19,329 nucleotides of DNA from an uncultured Clostridia bacterium (GTDB lineage: Bacteria; Bacillota; Clostridia; TANB77; CAG-508). This document shows, piece after piece, positions 1 through 6,541 of this stretch (its first letter is position 1; every line of letters begins with the position of its first letter). Position numbers and translations under genes: made by a program. The stretch covers positions 1 through 19,329 of the forward strand of contig CAKOVH010000018.1 in NCBI GenBank assembly GCA_934121885.1, read 5' to 3'. The notes beneath the pieces are model-generated. The model saw only the letters and a list, made by a program, of their open reading frames with translations, was not told the origin of the DNA and did no database searches.

Positions 1-407
1 TTTTCATCATCTGATAAAGAATCATATTCTTGTTCTGTTATTTCTTGTTTTCTTGTTTGAATAGCAAAATAGGTTTGACCTAAAGCAACAACTTCTTTGT
101 TTGGGTCAGCATTTTGCACTATTAAATAACATATATATCTTGAAAGTTTATAGTCTTTAATAAATTCTTCTTTACCTTTACCAGTTTTTATTGGCTTGTT
201 GACTTCAACAACCCAATCTTCTTCATTTGAAACACTATTATTTGCTGATAAAACTGCTTTATCTATTACTTTTTGAAAATTTCTCCAATCCTTGTATTCC
301 AATACTTTTTGTAATTCACGTGCATACCAATATTCATTTCCATAATCATCAATATGTTTTATATTTTCAAAAGTATTGTTAGAATATTTATTTTCAATTA
401 TCTTCAT
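1..407 (-). CDS. dinD: DinD-like DNA-damage-inducible protein, N-terminal part (gene runs off the left edge)
   Basis: The visible 135 residues start at ATG 405-407 behind a GGAGG ribosome site and run off the window with no stop. They contain stretches typical of DinD: YWYARELQKVLEY, DWRNFQKVIDKA, FVEVNK-like VVEVNKPI, KDYKLSRYICYLIVQN and VVALGQTYFAIQTRKQE. This is the BRO-N type domain found at the N-terminus of DinD, a protein of about 270-280 residues in enterobacteria. In E. coli dinD belongs to the LexA/SOS regulon, and its biochemical role involves RecA-dependent processes. Here I see no obvious LexA box in front of the gene, so SOS control is not supported. In firmicutes such genes are often accessory and found in mobile or variable regions, which fits the decayed neighbourhood. 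Family assignment is firm; function in this organism is inferred only. Confidence 0.88.
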   Translation of the reverse strand, partial: MKIIENKYSNNTFENIKHIDDYGNEYWYARELQKVLEYKDWRNFQKVIDKAVLSANNSVSNEEDWVVEVNKPIKTGKGKEEFIKDYKLSRYICYLIVQNADPNKEVVALGQTYFAIQTRKQEITEQEYDSLSDDE

Positions 408-427
408 TGCTACCTCCATTTCTATTA

Positions 428-433
428 ATTATA
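428..433 (-). promoter_or_regulatory. Probable -10 element for dinD
   Basis: On the minus strand this reads TATAAT, 20 bases before the dinD start codon. No good -35 hexamer lies 16-18 bases upstream, so this is only a plausible promoter. The rest of the 408-543 spacer is AT-rich with no repeat or hairpin I can defend. Confidence 0.35.
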
Positions 434-543
434 TTAAAGTTTTCCTTATGTCCCCATTACCTCAACTTTTTAATATTTTTTTCTAAAAAGAAGCGATAAA
501 ATGTAAAAAGCATTAAATATATTTTCCTTTATTTATAAGGGAT

Positions 544-603
544 TTAATAGGATTTTCCATAAGGTGGTTTATACCAGTTTATATTAGTTTTATTTTCATT
601 CAT
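544..603 (-). CDS. Short ORF, 19 residues, of the 'MxENKTNINW' pair
   Basis: A 19-codon frame (MNENKTNINW then YKPPYGKSY, stop TAA) begins 14 bases after the stop of the deoxyribosyltransferase-like gene, with AGGAG placed well for initiation. The same N-terminal peptide occurs in a second short frame at 1074-1133. The 30 bases covering the start (574-603 and 1104-1133) match at 27 of 30 positions. It could be a genuine small peptide or, more likely, the preserved 5' tip of a longer gene that was cut off. I recognise no family. Confidence 0.35.
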   Translation of the reverse strand: MNENKTNINWYKPPYGKSY

Positions 604-617
604 TTGGATCAACTCCT

Positions 618-1007
618 CTATTTAAATAATTCAATATATCCAAATTCTAGAAAATGCATTATTTCATCATAACATCCAACTTCTTTACTTGGCATTTTAT
701 AAATATATATTTTATGATCATTATTTACTTGAATTTTCTTTACTACTAAATTACTTAATTCAGCAAATGATTCATATCCAATATATCCTTCAATTCCTTT
801 TTTATCAAGATTAAGTAACAGTAAATCATCTGTTTTACTTAAATTATCATAAAATGTTTCATAAGCTTCTTTATATTCTGTTTCATTTTTTACATTTATA
901 TGTTTAGTATAATCTATTACATTATAATTTCTATCTTCTAATTCTTTTTTTAGTTCTAATGCTTCTTTATAGAATTTTGCAGATCCGGCTATTACTATTT
1001 TTCTCAT
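618..1007 (-). CDS. Nucleoside 2-deoxyribosyltransferase-like protein (Rossmann-type, function unproven)
   Basis: The 129-residue protein starts with a beta strand followed by a glycine turn (KIVIAGSAKF). It has a central acidic strand segment (DDLLLLNLDKKG) followed by GYIGYESFAEL, an arrangement seen in the deoxyribosyltransferase-like superfamily, where the glutamate of the 'GYIG...E' segment is the usual active-site candidate. It then ends with an IYIYKMP strand and the tail GYIELFK. Members cleave or transfer N-glycosidic bonds of nucleosides or nucleotides, but many small relatives have no assigned substrate. The start is supported by AAAGGAG seven bases upstream. A 19-residue ORF follows after 14 bases, probably on the same transcript. 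The frame is intact, unlike the unrelated-in-detail second member of the fold at 7510-7944. Assignment to the fold is moderate and to a reaction weak. Confidence 0.55.
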   Translation of the reverse strand: MRKIVIAGSAKFYKEALELKKELEDRNYNVIDYTKHINVKNETEYKEAYETFYDNLSKTDDLLLLNLDKKGIEGYIGYESFAELSNLVVKKIQVNNDHKIYIYKMPSKEVGCYDEIMHFLEFGYIELFK

Positions 1008-1073
1008 ATTAACTCCTTTATTTGATTAAATATGCAATAATCATTTTATAACAAATGTTGATATATCAGTATT

Positions 1074-1133
1074 TTAAAAGGTGTTTTCATAAATTTCCAT
1101 TACCCAGTTAATATTAGTTTTATTTTCTTCCAT
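1074..1133 (-). CDS. Short ORF, 19 residues, second of the 'MxENKTNINW' pair
   Basis: The start codon directly abuts the stop of the HAD pseudogene (TAA then ATG), with GGAAG just upstream inside that gene's end, so it would be translationally coupled if expressed. The peptide is MEENKTNINW followed by VMEIYENTF and TAA. Its first ten residues match the ORF at 544-603 except for residue 2. After residue 10 the two diverge. I read the pair as duplicated 5' ends of one lost gene, or as a repeated small peptide. Confidence 0.35.
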   Translation of the reverse strand: MEENKTNINWVMEIYENTF

Positions 1134-1784
1134 TTATACCACTTCCTTATCATTAAATACTTTTTTCAAAATATTTGGCAAATCTTTTATATTATCGATA
1201 CTATATTTGGCATTTAAATCTTTTCCAAATCCATATTTTGCATATACAAAAGGAATTTTATTGTTCTTTGCTGATTCTAAATCAATAATAGTATCTCCTA
1301 TATATACTGCACTTTCTATTTTATTATCTTCTATAATCTTTTTTATCGCATCAGTTTTTGAAATATTTAAACTACTTGCTGCTATATAATCTTTAAATAA
1401 TTCTTTGGCATCAGCTGATTTTTAAAATGCTCTAATATATTCAATTTCAGATGTATTGCTAACGATGTATAAATCATATTTTTCTACTAATTTATTTAAA
1501 ACTTCTTTTACGCCTCTATATACATTTCCACCATTATTTTTTAAATTATCTATATTTGTTACTGCTATTTCATCTATTAACTTCGTTGATTTATCTAATT
1601 CAATATTCGGAAAATATAAATTAGCAGATTCTTCTTTATTTAGCCCAAATCCTTTACAAATTGTATCTTTATTTATTTCTTTTAAATTATATTTATTGAC
1701 TATATGATTTGCACTTTTATGTGTTGATTCATTAGCATAAGTTTGTTTCTTTGCCTCTATTAAAAATTCTACTATTTTAATCAT
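1134..1784 (-). pseudogene. HAD-family phosphatase, broken: N-terminus replaced and internal TAA
   Basis: The 217-codon frame is interrupted by one TAA at 1422-1424 (codon 121), and both halves read on in the same frame. The body looks like a phosphoglycolate-phosphatase-type HAD hydrolase: motif II in LYIVSNTS, a lysine region in SKTDAIKKII, and motif IV in YIGDTIIDLESAK, followed by KYGFGKDL. The first motif, DxDGT, is absent. In its place the first ~20 residues (MIKIVEFLIEAKKQTYANES) resemble the start of DUF5680 proteins, joined to the HAD sequence at THKSANHI. The gene therefore seems to have lost its nucleophile segment by recombination before or besides acquiring the nonsense codon. 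A GAGGG ribosome site precedes the ATG, which overlaps the end of a degenerate upstream frame. The DUF5680 resemblance comes from memory of that family and should be confirmed by alignment. Confidence 0.72.
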
Positions 1785-2025
1785 TTTTTATTCCCTCTTT
1801 CTTTTTTCTACTAACTCTTAATGATAAAAATTTTTGAGTTAGACCCATATTCTCATTTAAAAATTTATCATTTACTTTTGTTACTACTTCTTGATTTTCA
1901 TAAACCATAATTTCATTATATTTTCCGACTTTTCAGTTCTTATGTATTTTTTAAATAGTTATCTTCTGTACCATTTATCCAATATATAGGTGAATTAGAA
2001 TACCATAAAATATCTACTATAAATT
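1777..2025 (-). pseudogene. Degenerate coding debris between the HxlR gene and the HAD pseudogene
   Basis: Two protein-like stretches lie in different frames. Just after the HxlR stop, a frame reads IVDILWYSNSPIYWINGTED and ends at TAA. Further on, after a TGA, a different frame reads VYENQEVVTKVNDKFLNEN and continues to a TAA at 1777-1779 that overlaps the HAD start (ATGATTAA). Residue composition and length suggest remnants of one or two genes broken by stops and frame changes. I cannot name the family. Confidence 0.4.
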
Positions 2026-2349
2026 CTATATTTGAGTTTTATAGAAATTTCCAAATTCAGTCATTACATCTAACATTTTACTTAATTTCTTACCTAAGTT
2101 CGTCATTCCATATTCAACTCTTGGAGGATTGGTCTTATAATCTTTTCTATATATAATTCCATCACTTTCAAGTTGCCTTAAGTTATCAGTTAATACCTTT
2201 TGAGATATTCCATCTATTGATTTTAACAATTCGTTAAATCTCCAAGCCCTATTCATTAAATTTCTTATTATTAATAACTTCCATTTGCTCCCTACCAAAG
2301 AAACTGTTGTAGCAATTGGACATTCTGGTAAATCATTTTTTTCTCTCAT
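2026..2349 (-). CDS. HxlR-family winged-helix transcriptional regulator
   Basis: At 107 residues this is the usual length for HxlR proteins. The family pattern is present from end to end: an N-terminal cysteine context (CPIATTVSLVGSKWKLLII), the DNA-binding segment RFNELLKSIDGISQKVLTDNLRQLESDGII, the wing YKTNPPRVEYGMTNLGKKL, and a short C-terminal dimerisation helix. HxlR proteins often sense aldehydes, quinones or redox stress through the N-terminal cysteine, here Cys10 in the CPI motif. The gene is divergent from a cupin gene, and the spacer holds an AGTAC inverted repeat covering both -35 positions. This suggests that it represses both itself and the cupin gene. The start ATG is preceded by GGGGG. 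The regulator call is firm; the inducer is unknown. Confidence 0.9.
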   Translation of the reverse strand: MREKNDLPECPIATTVSLVGSKWKLLIIRNLMNRAWRFNELLKSIDGISQKVLTDNLRQLESDGIIYRKDYKTNPPRVEYGMTNLGKKLSKMLDVMTEFGNFYKTQI

Positions 2350-2376
2350 TTTCAGCCCCCATTAAATTTATTACTA

Positions 2377-2405
2377 ATTATATCACACATTATACAATTA
2401 GTACA
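2377..2405 (-). promoter_or_regulatory. Promoter of the HxlR gene
   Basis: Minus-strand -10 TATAAT at 2377-2382 is preceded by TG one base away (extended -10). A weak -35 TGTACT (2400-2405) lies 17 bases further and includes one half of the putative operator. Confidence 0.6.
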
Positions 2406-2427
2406 TAGTTACTTTAAAGTGCGTACT
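2400..2427. promoter_or_regulatory. Putative HxlR operator shared by two divergent promoters
   Basis: AGTAC at 2400-2404 and GTACT at 2423-2427 form an inverted repeat separated by 18 bases. Within the spacer lies the perfect palindrome ACTTTAAAGT (2411-2420), centred two bases off the outer repeat. The GTAC halves coincide with the -35 positions of both divergent promoters. GTAC-containing dyads are typical of HxlR targets, but binding is inferred. Confidence 0.5.
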
Positions 2428-2455
2428 TGTTCTTTGTGATGTATTCTGTTATAAA
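2427..2455 (+). promoter_or_regulatory. Promoter of the cupin gene
   Basis: -35 TTGTTC at 2427-2432 and -10 TATAAA at 2450-2455 are separated by 17 bases. The -35 touches the right operator half-site. Confidence 0.55.
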
Positions 2456-2488
2456 ATATTTATAATATATTTTAAGGAGGAATTGATA

Positions 2489-2842
2489 ATGTCAAATTAT
2501 ATGAAAGTAAGTTTAGAAAACGCACCAAGAGTGGAATTACATGATAAACTAGGTTTAACAGGAGCTGAAATTAGTATTAATACTCTTCCTGCTGGTGAAT
2601 GTGTACCTTTTATTCATTCTCATAAGCAAAATGAAGAAATTTATTACATTTTATCTGGCTCTGGCAAAGTAGTTATTGACAGTGAAGAAGTTAATTTAGT
2701 TTCTGGAGATTGGTTAAAAATATCTCCAAGTGCAGAACGTCAATTTTATGCTTCTAAAGATAATTCTATATCTTATATTTGCATTCAAACAAAGGAAAAT
2801 TCACTTGAAGAATTTACTGCAAATGATGCAATTATAAAATAG
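2489..2842 (+). CDS. Single-domain cupin protein
   Basis: The 117-residue protein carries the cupin_2 core. Motif 1 is seen in VPFIHSHKQNEEIYYILSGSG (His at the HSH positions, Glu at NEE), and motif 2 around GDWLKISPSAERQF. The His-rich motif 1 suggests a bound metal, but motif 2 lacks the usual histidine and has Arg/Gln instead, so metal binding may be altered. Small cupins of this kind act as isomerases, dioxygenase-like enzymes or ligand-binding proteins, and the substrate cannot be told from sequence. I placed the start at ATG 2489, eight bases after AAGGAGG (2474-2480), rather than at the TTG six bases earlier. The divergent HxlR regulator and shared operator suggest an inducible detoxification or redox-related role. 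A strong terminator follows directly, so the transcript is monocistronic. Confidence 0.88.
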   Translation: MSNYMKVSLENAPRVELHDKLGLTGAEISINTLPAGECVPFIHSHKQNEEIYYILSGSGKVVIDSEEVNLVSGDWLKISPSAERQFYASKDNSISYICIQTKENSLEEFTANDAIIK

Positions 2843-2847
2843 CAAAA

Positions 2848-2885
2848 AACTTCCAAAAGTTTATTCTTTTGGAAGTTCTTTTTAT
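2848..2885 (+). terminator. Intrinsic terminator after the cupin gene
   Basis: A perfect 12-bp stem (2848-2859 with 2866-2877) with a 6-base loop is followed by a T-rich tail. It begins six bases after the cupin stop codon. Confidence 0.92.
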
Positions 2886-2960
2886 TATATTTCAAATAAA
2901 ATTATTATTTTATTCATTCCTTTTAATAAAATATCTGAACATCTTTATTCTTCTTATCTC

Positions 2961-3221
2961 TTAAAATTCCTCATATGTAAATTTTAACTTACTATCATCT
3001 AAATAATCAATTATCTCTATCATATTATTATCACTATCATAAGAAAAATTGGCAACAGTTCTACTCTTATCAAAATATTTTTTTGGATCTTTAAATATAC
3101 TTTTATAATAATCTTCTGTTTCATAACTTAAAATTGTTTTTAAATTTTCAATAGTAGCAGTTGTTTCATCAACTTCTTTTATTAATTCATTAGACTTTTC
3201 ATCTCTAAACTTAGAAGACAT
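2961..3221 (-). CDS. Unknown small acidic protein, possibly the displaced C-terminal part of the DUF1653 gene
   Basis: This 86-codon frame reads as a charged, soluble protein (SNELIKEVDETTATIENLKT, then DDSKLKFTYEEF) with no motif I recognise. The ATG at 3219-3221 has no Shine-Dalgarno sequence. The open frame extends upstream without another ATG to 3254, reading IDELPDEP just before the methionine and overlapping the DUF1653 stop. One extra A in the AAAA run at 3245-3248 (minus strand) would join it to the preceding DUF1653 protein as ...EEIKIDELPDEPM.... Either this is a separate gene with a poor start, or the two frames were one protein split by a single-base deletion. I favour the split but cannot exclude a sequencing error. 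Confidence 0.45.
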   Translation of the reverse strand: MSSKFRDEKSNELIKEVDETTATIENLKTILSYETEDYYKSIFKDPKKYFDKSRTVANFSYDSDNNMIEIIDYLDDSKLKFTYEEF

Positions 3222-3241
3222 TGGCTCATCTGGTAATTCAT

Positions 3242-3493
3242 CTATTTTATTTCTTCAAAACGATATTTTTGAGTAGCATTTGGATATTTCTCAAGGTCAA
3301 CTTCTGATAAGAACATATCTAATGGTCTTGCATAAATACCATCTTTATGATTAGTATTTTCATTATTATCCATGCAACGATACACAACTAATTCTTCTCC
3401 TGTTTCACTGTGTTTTGCTACCGTAATTACAAAAGCTCTTGCTCCTTTAAAATGTCTCCACATTGTAAATGGTTTTACTATTCTTTCTTCCAT
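3242..3493 (-). CDS. DUF1653 domain protein
   Basis: The 83 residues contain the DUF1653 pattern: an MWRHFKGARAFVITVAKHSETGE-type opening (here WRHFKG, VITVAKHSETGEELVVYR), a middle with extra residues (MDNNENTNHKDGIYARPLDMF), and the end VDLEKYPNATQKYRFEEI. These are small SH3-like soluble proteins of unknown function, common in bacteria and sometimes fused to other domains. The start ATG is preceded by a perfect AAGGAGG. The upstream HAD gene ends 34 bases away on the same strand, so co-transcription is likely. The stop TAG comes right after a short A-run, and an open frame continues in the next phase (see the following entry). Confidence 0.88.
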   Translation of the reverse strand: MEERIVKPFTMWRHFKGARAFVITVAKHSETGEELVVYRCMDNNENTNHKDGIYARPLDMFLSEVDLEKYPNATQKYRFEEIK

Positions 3494-3527
3494 ATATTTT
3501 CCTCCTTAGATTTAAATTTTATTATTA

Positions 3528-4028
3528 TTATAAATCAACTTCATCTGGTAATAAAGCATGTATTCCCATATTTTTAAATCTAACAATATTTTCTTCCAAA
3601 TCATCAACAAATAACATTTCATCTAAGTTGCAGTTATTAATCCTTCGTATTATTTTAACCGCTTCAATCTTTAATTCTTGAGAGCTTGTTGAAATAACTT
3701 CTATATCCTCAAAATAATGTTTATGCACAAAGTGTTTCTTTGCATTTAAATGGAATGAAAATTTCATTCCTGTTACACAATATACTTTTGCACCATTTTT
3801 CTTTAAAACACTAATCATTTTATATAATGTATCAGACATAACACATGGCTCTATTGTTTCATAAAAAGAATCCTCATTTAGATATGCATTTAAATAATAA
3901 TTTATAAAACTATCCTCATTTTCATTGCGGTGTTTTTTGTAATCTTTATCCTTATGTATAGCTAATGTATCATCAAAATCAAAAATTGCTACCTTAATAT
4001 TATTTAAATTTATTTTCTGTTTTTTCAT
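3528..4028 (-). CDS. HAD-superfamily hydrolase
   Basis: The 166-residue protein has motif I FDFDDTL with the nucleophile Asp17 and acid/base Asp19, motif II in KVYCVTGMKFS, a lysine-bearing segment before the end (ELKIEAVKII), and motif IV in MLFVDDLEENI. It is therefore a plausible, complete phosphatase of the small HAD type without a large cap domain. A short cap insertion may lie at residues 25-70, which are rich in Asn, Tyr and Glu. The substrate is unknown. The start is supported by AGGAG upstream. It sits between the GNAT_C pseudogene and the DUF1653 gene, all in the same direction, with 53 bases to the upstream neighbour. All key residues seem intact, in contrast to the HAD pseudogene at 1134-1784. 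Confidence 0.85.
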   Translation of the reverse strand: MKKQKINLNNIKVAIFDFDDTLAIHKDKDYKKHRNENEDSFINYYLNAYLNEDSFYETIEPCVMSDTLYKMISVLKKNGAKVYCVTGMKFSFHLNAKKHFVHKHYFEDIEVISTSSQELKIEAVKIIRRINNCNLDEMLFVDDLEENIVRFKNMGIHALLPDEVDL

Positions 4029-4081
4029 AATCTTCTTCTCCTATGTGATTTTATTAATACTTATAGTTTAACTTTTCTAGT

Positions 4082-4951
4082 TTAATCATCTAATATATTA
4101 TTTTTTAATATACCTTTTCCTAACTTAAATTTTACCCCATTTAATAATTGCATTTTTATTAATCTTTGAATACTTGTTTCTTCTGGCAATTTAGTATATT
4201 CATTACATTGTTTTAATGAATACACAAAATTCAATATGTCATCTGTACATTCTTCTCCATCAACTACATTAAACAAGTTATAGAATTTACTAATATTTGT
4301 CTTTGAATTTATTAAATAGTTAAGTTTTTTACTTAAAAGCCATGAATTACATACATAACTAATATTTTTGGTATTAAAAATCTCAGTTAATGCATCTTTT
4401 GATTTATTTAACGATTCTATTACTTTATTATAATCTAATTTATCTCCTGATGATATATGTATTTTTATTAATTCATTGTCATCTTCTTTAAAATATTCAT
4501 ATTGAAGTCTACCTATTTCAATAATTTTGACACGAATAAAATATATAGCCCACAACATTTGAGATACTCTAACACTTTCATATCTTCTTTTTTCTAAATC
4601 ATTTTCAAAACATTCTTTAATTCTTTTTTTATGAATTAATACTTGTGTAGAATCCAATTTATTATTTTGCATATTTTTTTCATGATTCTTATAGCTTAAA
4701 ACAATTAATAGATTAGTAGCAAATGGATCAATGTTTGTGTCGAAAACCTGATTTACATTTTTTAAATCCCAATATTTTCTTATATTTTTAAAATCTCCAT
4801 AGTTCTATTGCTCAAAAATATTTTCAAATGAAAGTAAATATTCTTCATTTTCACTAATCACTTTCAAGCATTCATAACATCTATTTTTATATTTAGAATT
4901 TAAATTATAATATTCAAATCCCCTATCAATTTCATTTCTATTTATTATCAT
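4082..4951 (-). pseudogene. GNAT_C-type acyltransferase-like protein, interrupted by an internal TAG
   Basis: The full frame has 290 codons and is in phase throughout, except for TAG at 4805-4807 (codon 49). The C-terminal half has the signature of the 'acyltransferase C-terminal' (GNAT_C) family: LLIVLSYKNHEK, RVSQMLWAIYFIRVKIIEIGRLQYEYF, and SYVCNSWLLSKKLNYLI followed by SNI-like TNISKFYNLF. The N-terminal part is short compared with full-length relatives. The first ATG (4949-4951) overlaps the end of the upstream radical SAM gene by 14 bases, which suggests the gene was originally translated as part of an operon. A restart at ATG 4670-4672 would give 196 residues, but there is no good ribosome site before it. 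I call it a pseudogene; a conservative alternative is a truncated yet functional C-terminal protein. Confidence 0.72.
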
Positions 4952-5774
4952 TTTTCCTCTTTTTCTCGTTAACCAATTCTTTATGATAAAAGTAATTTAT
5001 ATATTTTATATTATTTTCATCACAATACTTATTAATTTCTTTGGCTAAGCTTTCCCAGTAACTATTATCTTTGTTATTGTATATTTCCAAGTATTTTGGA
5101 TATATATTACTATAATTTCCTTTTATATAGTTAAGAATTTTTGTCTTATAATTTCCTCTTAAATTAAGATTTTCAAACCAATATTCATCTATAAATTCTT
5201 TTGATAGTTCAATTATTTCTTTCCATTCAGTTATATATGGAAAAATTGGCGACATAAATAATACTGTATATATACCATTTTCATGCAATTTTTTTAATGT
5301 TTCTAATCTATCCTTTATTGAACTTGCATTGTCCATATCATTTCTAAATTTCTCATCTAAAGTATTAATAGACATACTAACTGTTAAGTTTTTTATCTTC
5401 TTTAAAATATCAATATCTCTTAATATCAGCTTCGATTTAGTAGAAATTGATAAATAACAATCTGAATTAACAAGCTGTTCTAAAATATTTCTTGTTATTA
5501 GATTTTTTTCTTCAAGTTCATTGTAACAATCTGTAACAGAAGATAAAAAAACATTCTTTTTAGAGATTTTTTTTAAGTTTATTTTCTTATCACAGTGTTT
5601 AATATCGATAAACTCTCCCCATTCTTCATTATGTCCTGTAAAACGTTTCATAAAAGATGCATAGCAATACTTGCATCCATGAGTACACCCAATATAAGGG
5701 TTAATTACATAGTCACTTGCTGGCAAGTTTGATTTTGTTAAATAATCGTTTACTTCTATATTTTTTATTATCAT
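4938..5774 (-). CDS. SPL-family radical SAM protein
   Basis: The 278-residue protein has the radical SAM cluster motif CTHGCKYCY with Cys30, Cys34 and Cys37. It is preceded by VINPYIGC, a start typical of the spore-photoproduct-lyase-like (SPL/Rv2578c-type) group. Downstream are VFLSSVTDCYNELEEK, CYLSISTKSKLILRDID and VSMSINTLDEKFRND, which form successive strands of the partial TIM barrel in this group. These proteins bind a [4Fe-4S] cluster and cleave SAM to make a radical. True SPL repairs UV-damaged spore DNA, but many relatives of this size have unknown substrates, and this one lacks evidence for the SPL-specific C-terminal cysteine. The start has AAAAGGAG upstream. The gene overlaps the GNAT_C pseudogene. 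Family is certain, substrate unknown. Confidence 0.88.
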   Translation of the reverse strand: MIIKNIEVNDYLTKSNLPASDYVINPYIGCTHGCKYCYASFMKRFTGHNEEWGEFIDIKHCDKKINLKKISKKNVFLSSVTDCYNELEEKNLITRNILEQLVNSDCYLSISTKSKLILRDIDILKKIKNLTVSMSINTLDEKFRNDMDNASSIKDRLETLKKLHENGIYTVLFMSPIFPYITEWKEIIELSKEFIDEYWFENLNLRGNYKTKILNYIKGNYSNIYPKYLEIYNNKDNSYWESLAKEINKYCDENNIKYINYFYHKELVNEKKRKNDNK

Positions 5775-5859
5775 ATTTTGCTCCTTTTATTTATGATTTT
5801 GTTAAAATTTATATTTACATCCGCATATAATTTAAATAAAGTGATTAAATGTATAATAG

Positions 5860-6099
5860 ACAAAAAGTATTTGCTGGATGCAACCAAATTCAAATATTAA
5901 TACACTAGACATTGGAGATATTGTTCAATTAAGTTTTAATGGCACTACATTTTCACATACATTAATAGTTATAAAAAATGGATTATCTGTATATGACACA
6001 CTTATTGCGGCTCATACTGATGATGTATTTGGAAAATCCGTAGCACAATATAATTTTCAAAAATACAGATGTATTCAGAATTGGTCAGTTATACTCTAA
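5860..6099 (+). pseudogene. 3' remnant of an amidase-domain gene
   Basis: Translation gives TLDIGDIVQLSFNGTTFSHT, LIVIKNG and LIAAHTDD, then ends in a short tail at TAA. This matches the C-terminal third of the putative amidase domain (Amidase_6), in which the histidines of FSHT and AAHTxD are conserved. The frame is open only from 5860, just after a TAG. The upstream amidase catalytic cysteine region is absent and no ribosome site precedes the internal ATG at 5878. The piece overlaps the end of the convergent thioesterase gene by 11 bases. It appears to be the leftover of a deletion or recombination event. Confidence 0.72.
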
Positions 6100-6505
6100 C
6101 CAATTCTTCAAATTTATTATGTATCTCAATATTCTTCTTTTTCATATTAATTGGTCTTAAATTTTTATCTGTAAAACAATGCTTTGTATATGCTTCTATA
6201 ACTATATTATTTGTACCCTCTTGTATAACATTATATTTTACTGTCATTTTTACCCCATTATATTCTTCTATATATGGCTCTATAATTATAGTATCTCCAC
6301 TGGTTACAGGATGCCTGTATTTGCAATCTACCTCCAATGTTGGTATAGTATACCCTTGGCTTTCTAATTTTTCCATTGATATACCAATTTCTTCTAACCA
6401 TCTACTTCTTGCTTCTTCTAAAAATCTTATATAATTTGAATGATGAACAACTCCCATTTTGTCTGTTTCATAGTAATTAATTTTTCTTATATATTTAAAG
6501 TCCAT
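6089..6505 (-). CDS. YbgC/FadM-type acyl-CoA thioesterase (hotdog fold)
   Basis: At 138 residues this is the normal length for the YbgC-like 4HBT family. The active-site segment is complete: YYETDKMGVVHHSNYIRFLEEAR, with Asp15 as the catalytic residue and the family helix FLEEARSRWL following. The later strands TLEVDCKYRHPVTSGDTI and MTVKYNVIQE and the end HCFTDKNLRPINM also match the family. The enzyme hydrolyses acyl-CoA thioesters, usually of short-chain or aromatic acids, as a tetramer in the cytoplasm. The start ATG has GGAGAAA upstream. It lies 36 bases downstream of the membrane-anchored 317-residue protein gene on the same strand, so the two may share a transcript. Confidence 0.9.
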   Translation of the reverse strand: MDFKYIRKINYYETDKMGVVHHSNYIRFLEEARSRWLEEIGISMEKLESQGYTIPTLEVDCKYRHPVTSGDTIIIEPYIEEYNGVKMTVKYNVIQEGTNNIVIEAYTKHCFTDKNLRPINMKKKNIEIHNKFEELVRV

Positions 6506-6541
6506 TTTTGTTTCTCCATTCTATTTTTTTACTGCATATTA

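Noticed and set aside
408..543. LexA (SOS) box before dinD
   Set aside because: No GAAC-N4-GTTC type sequence is visible in the spacer.
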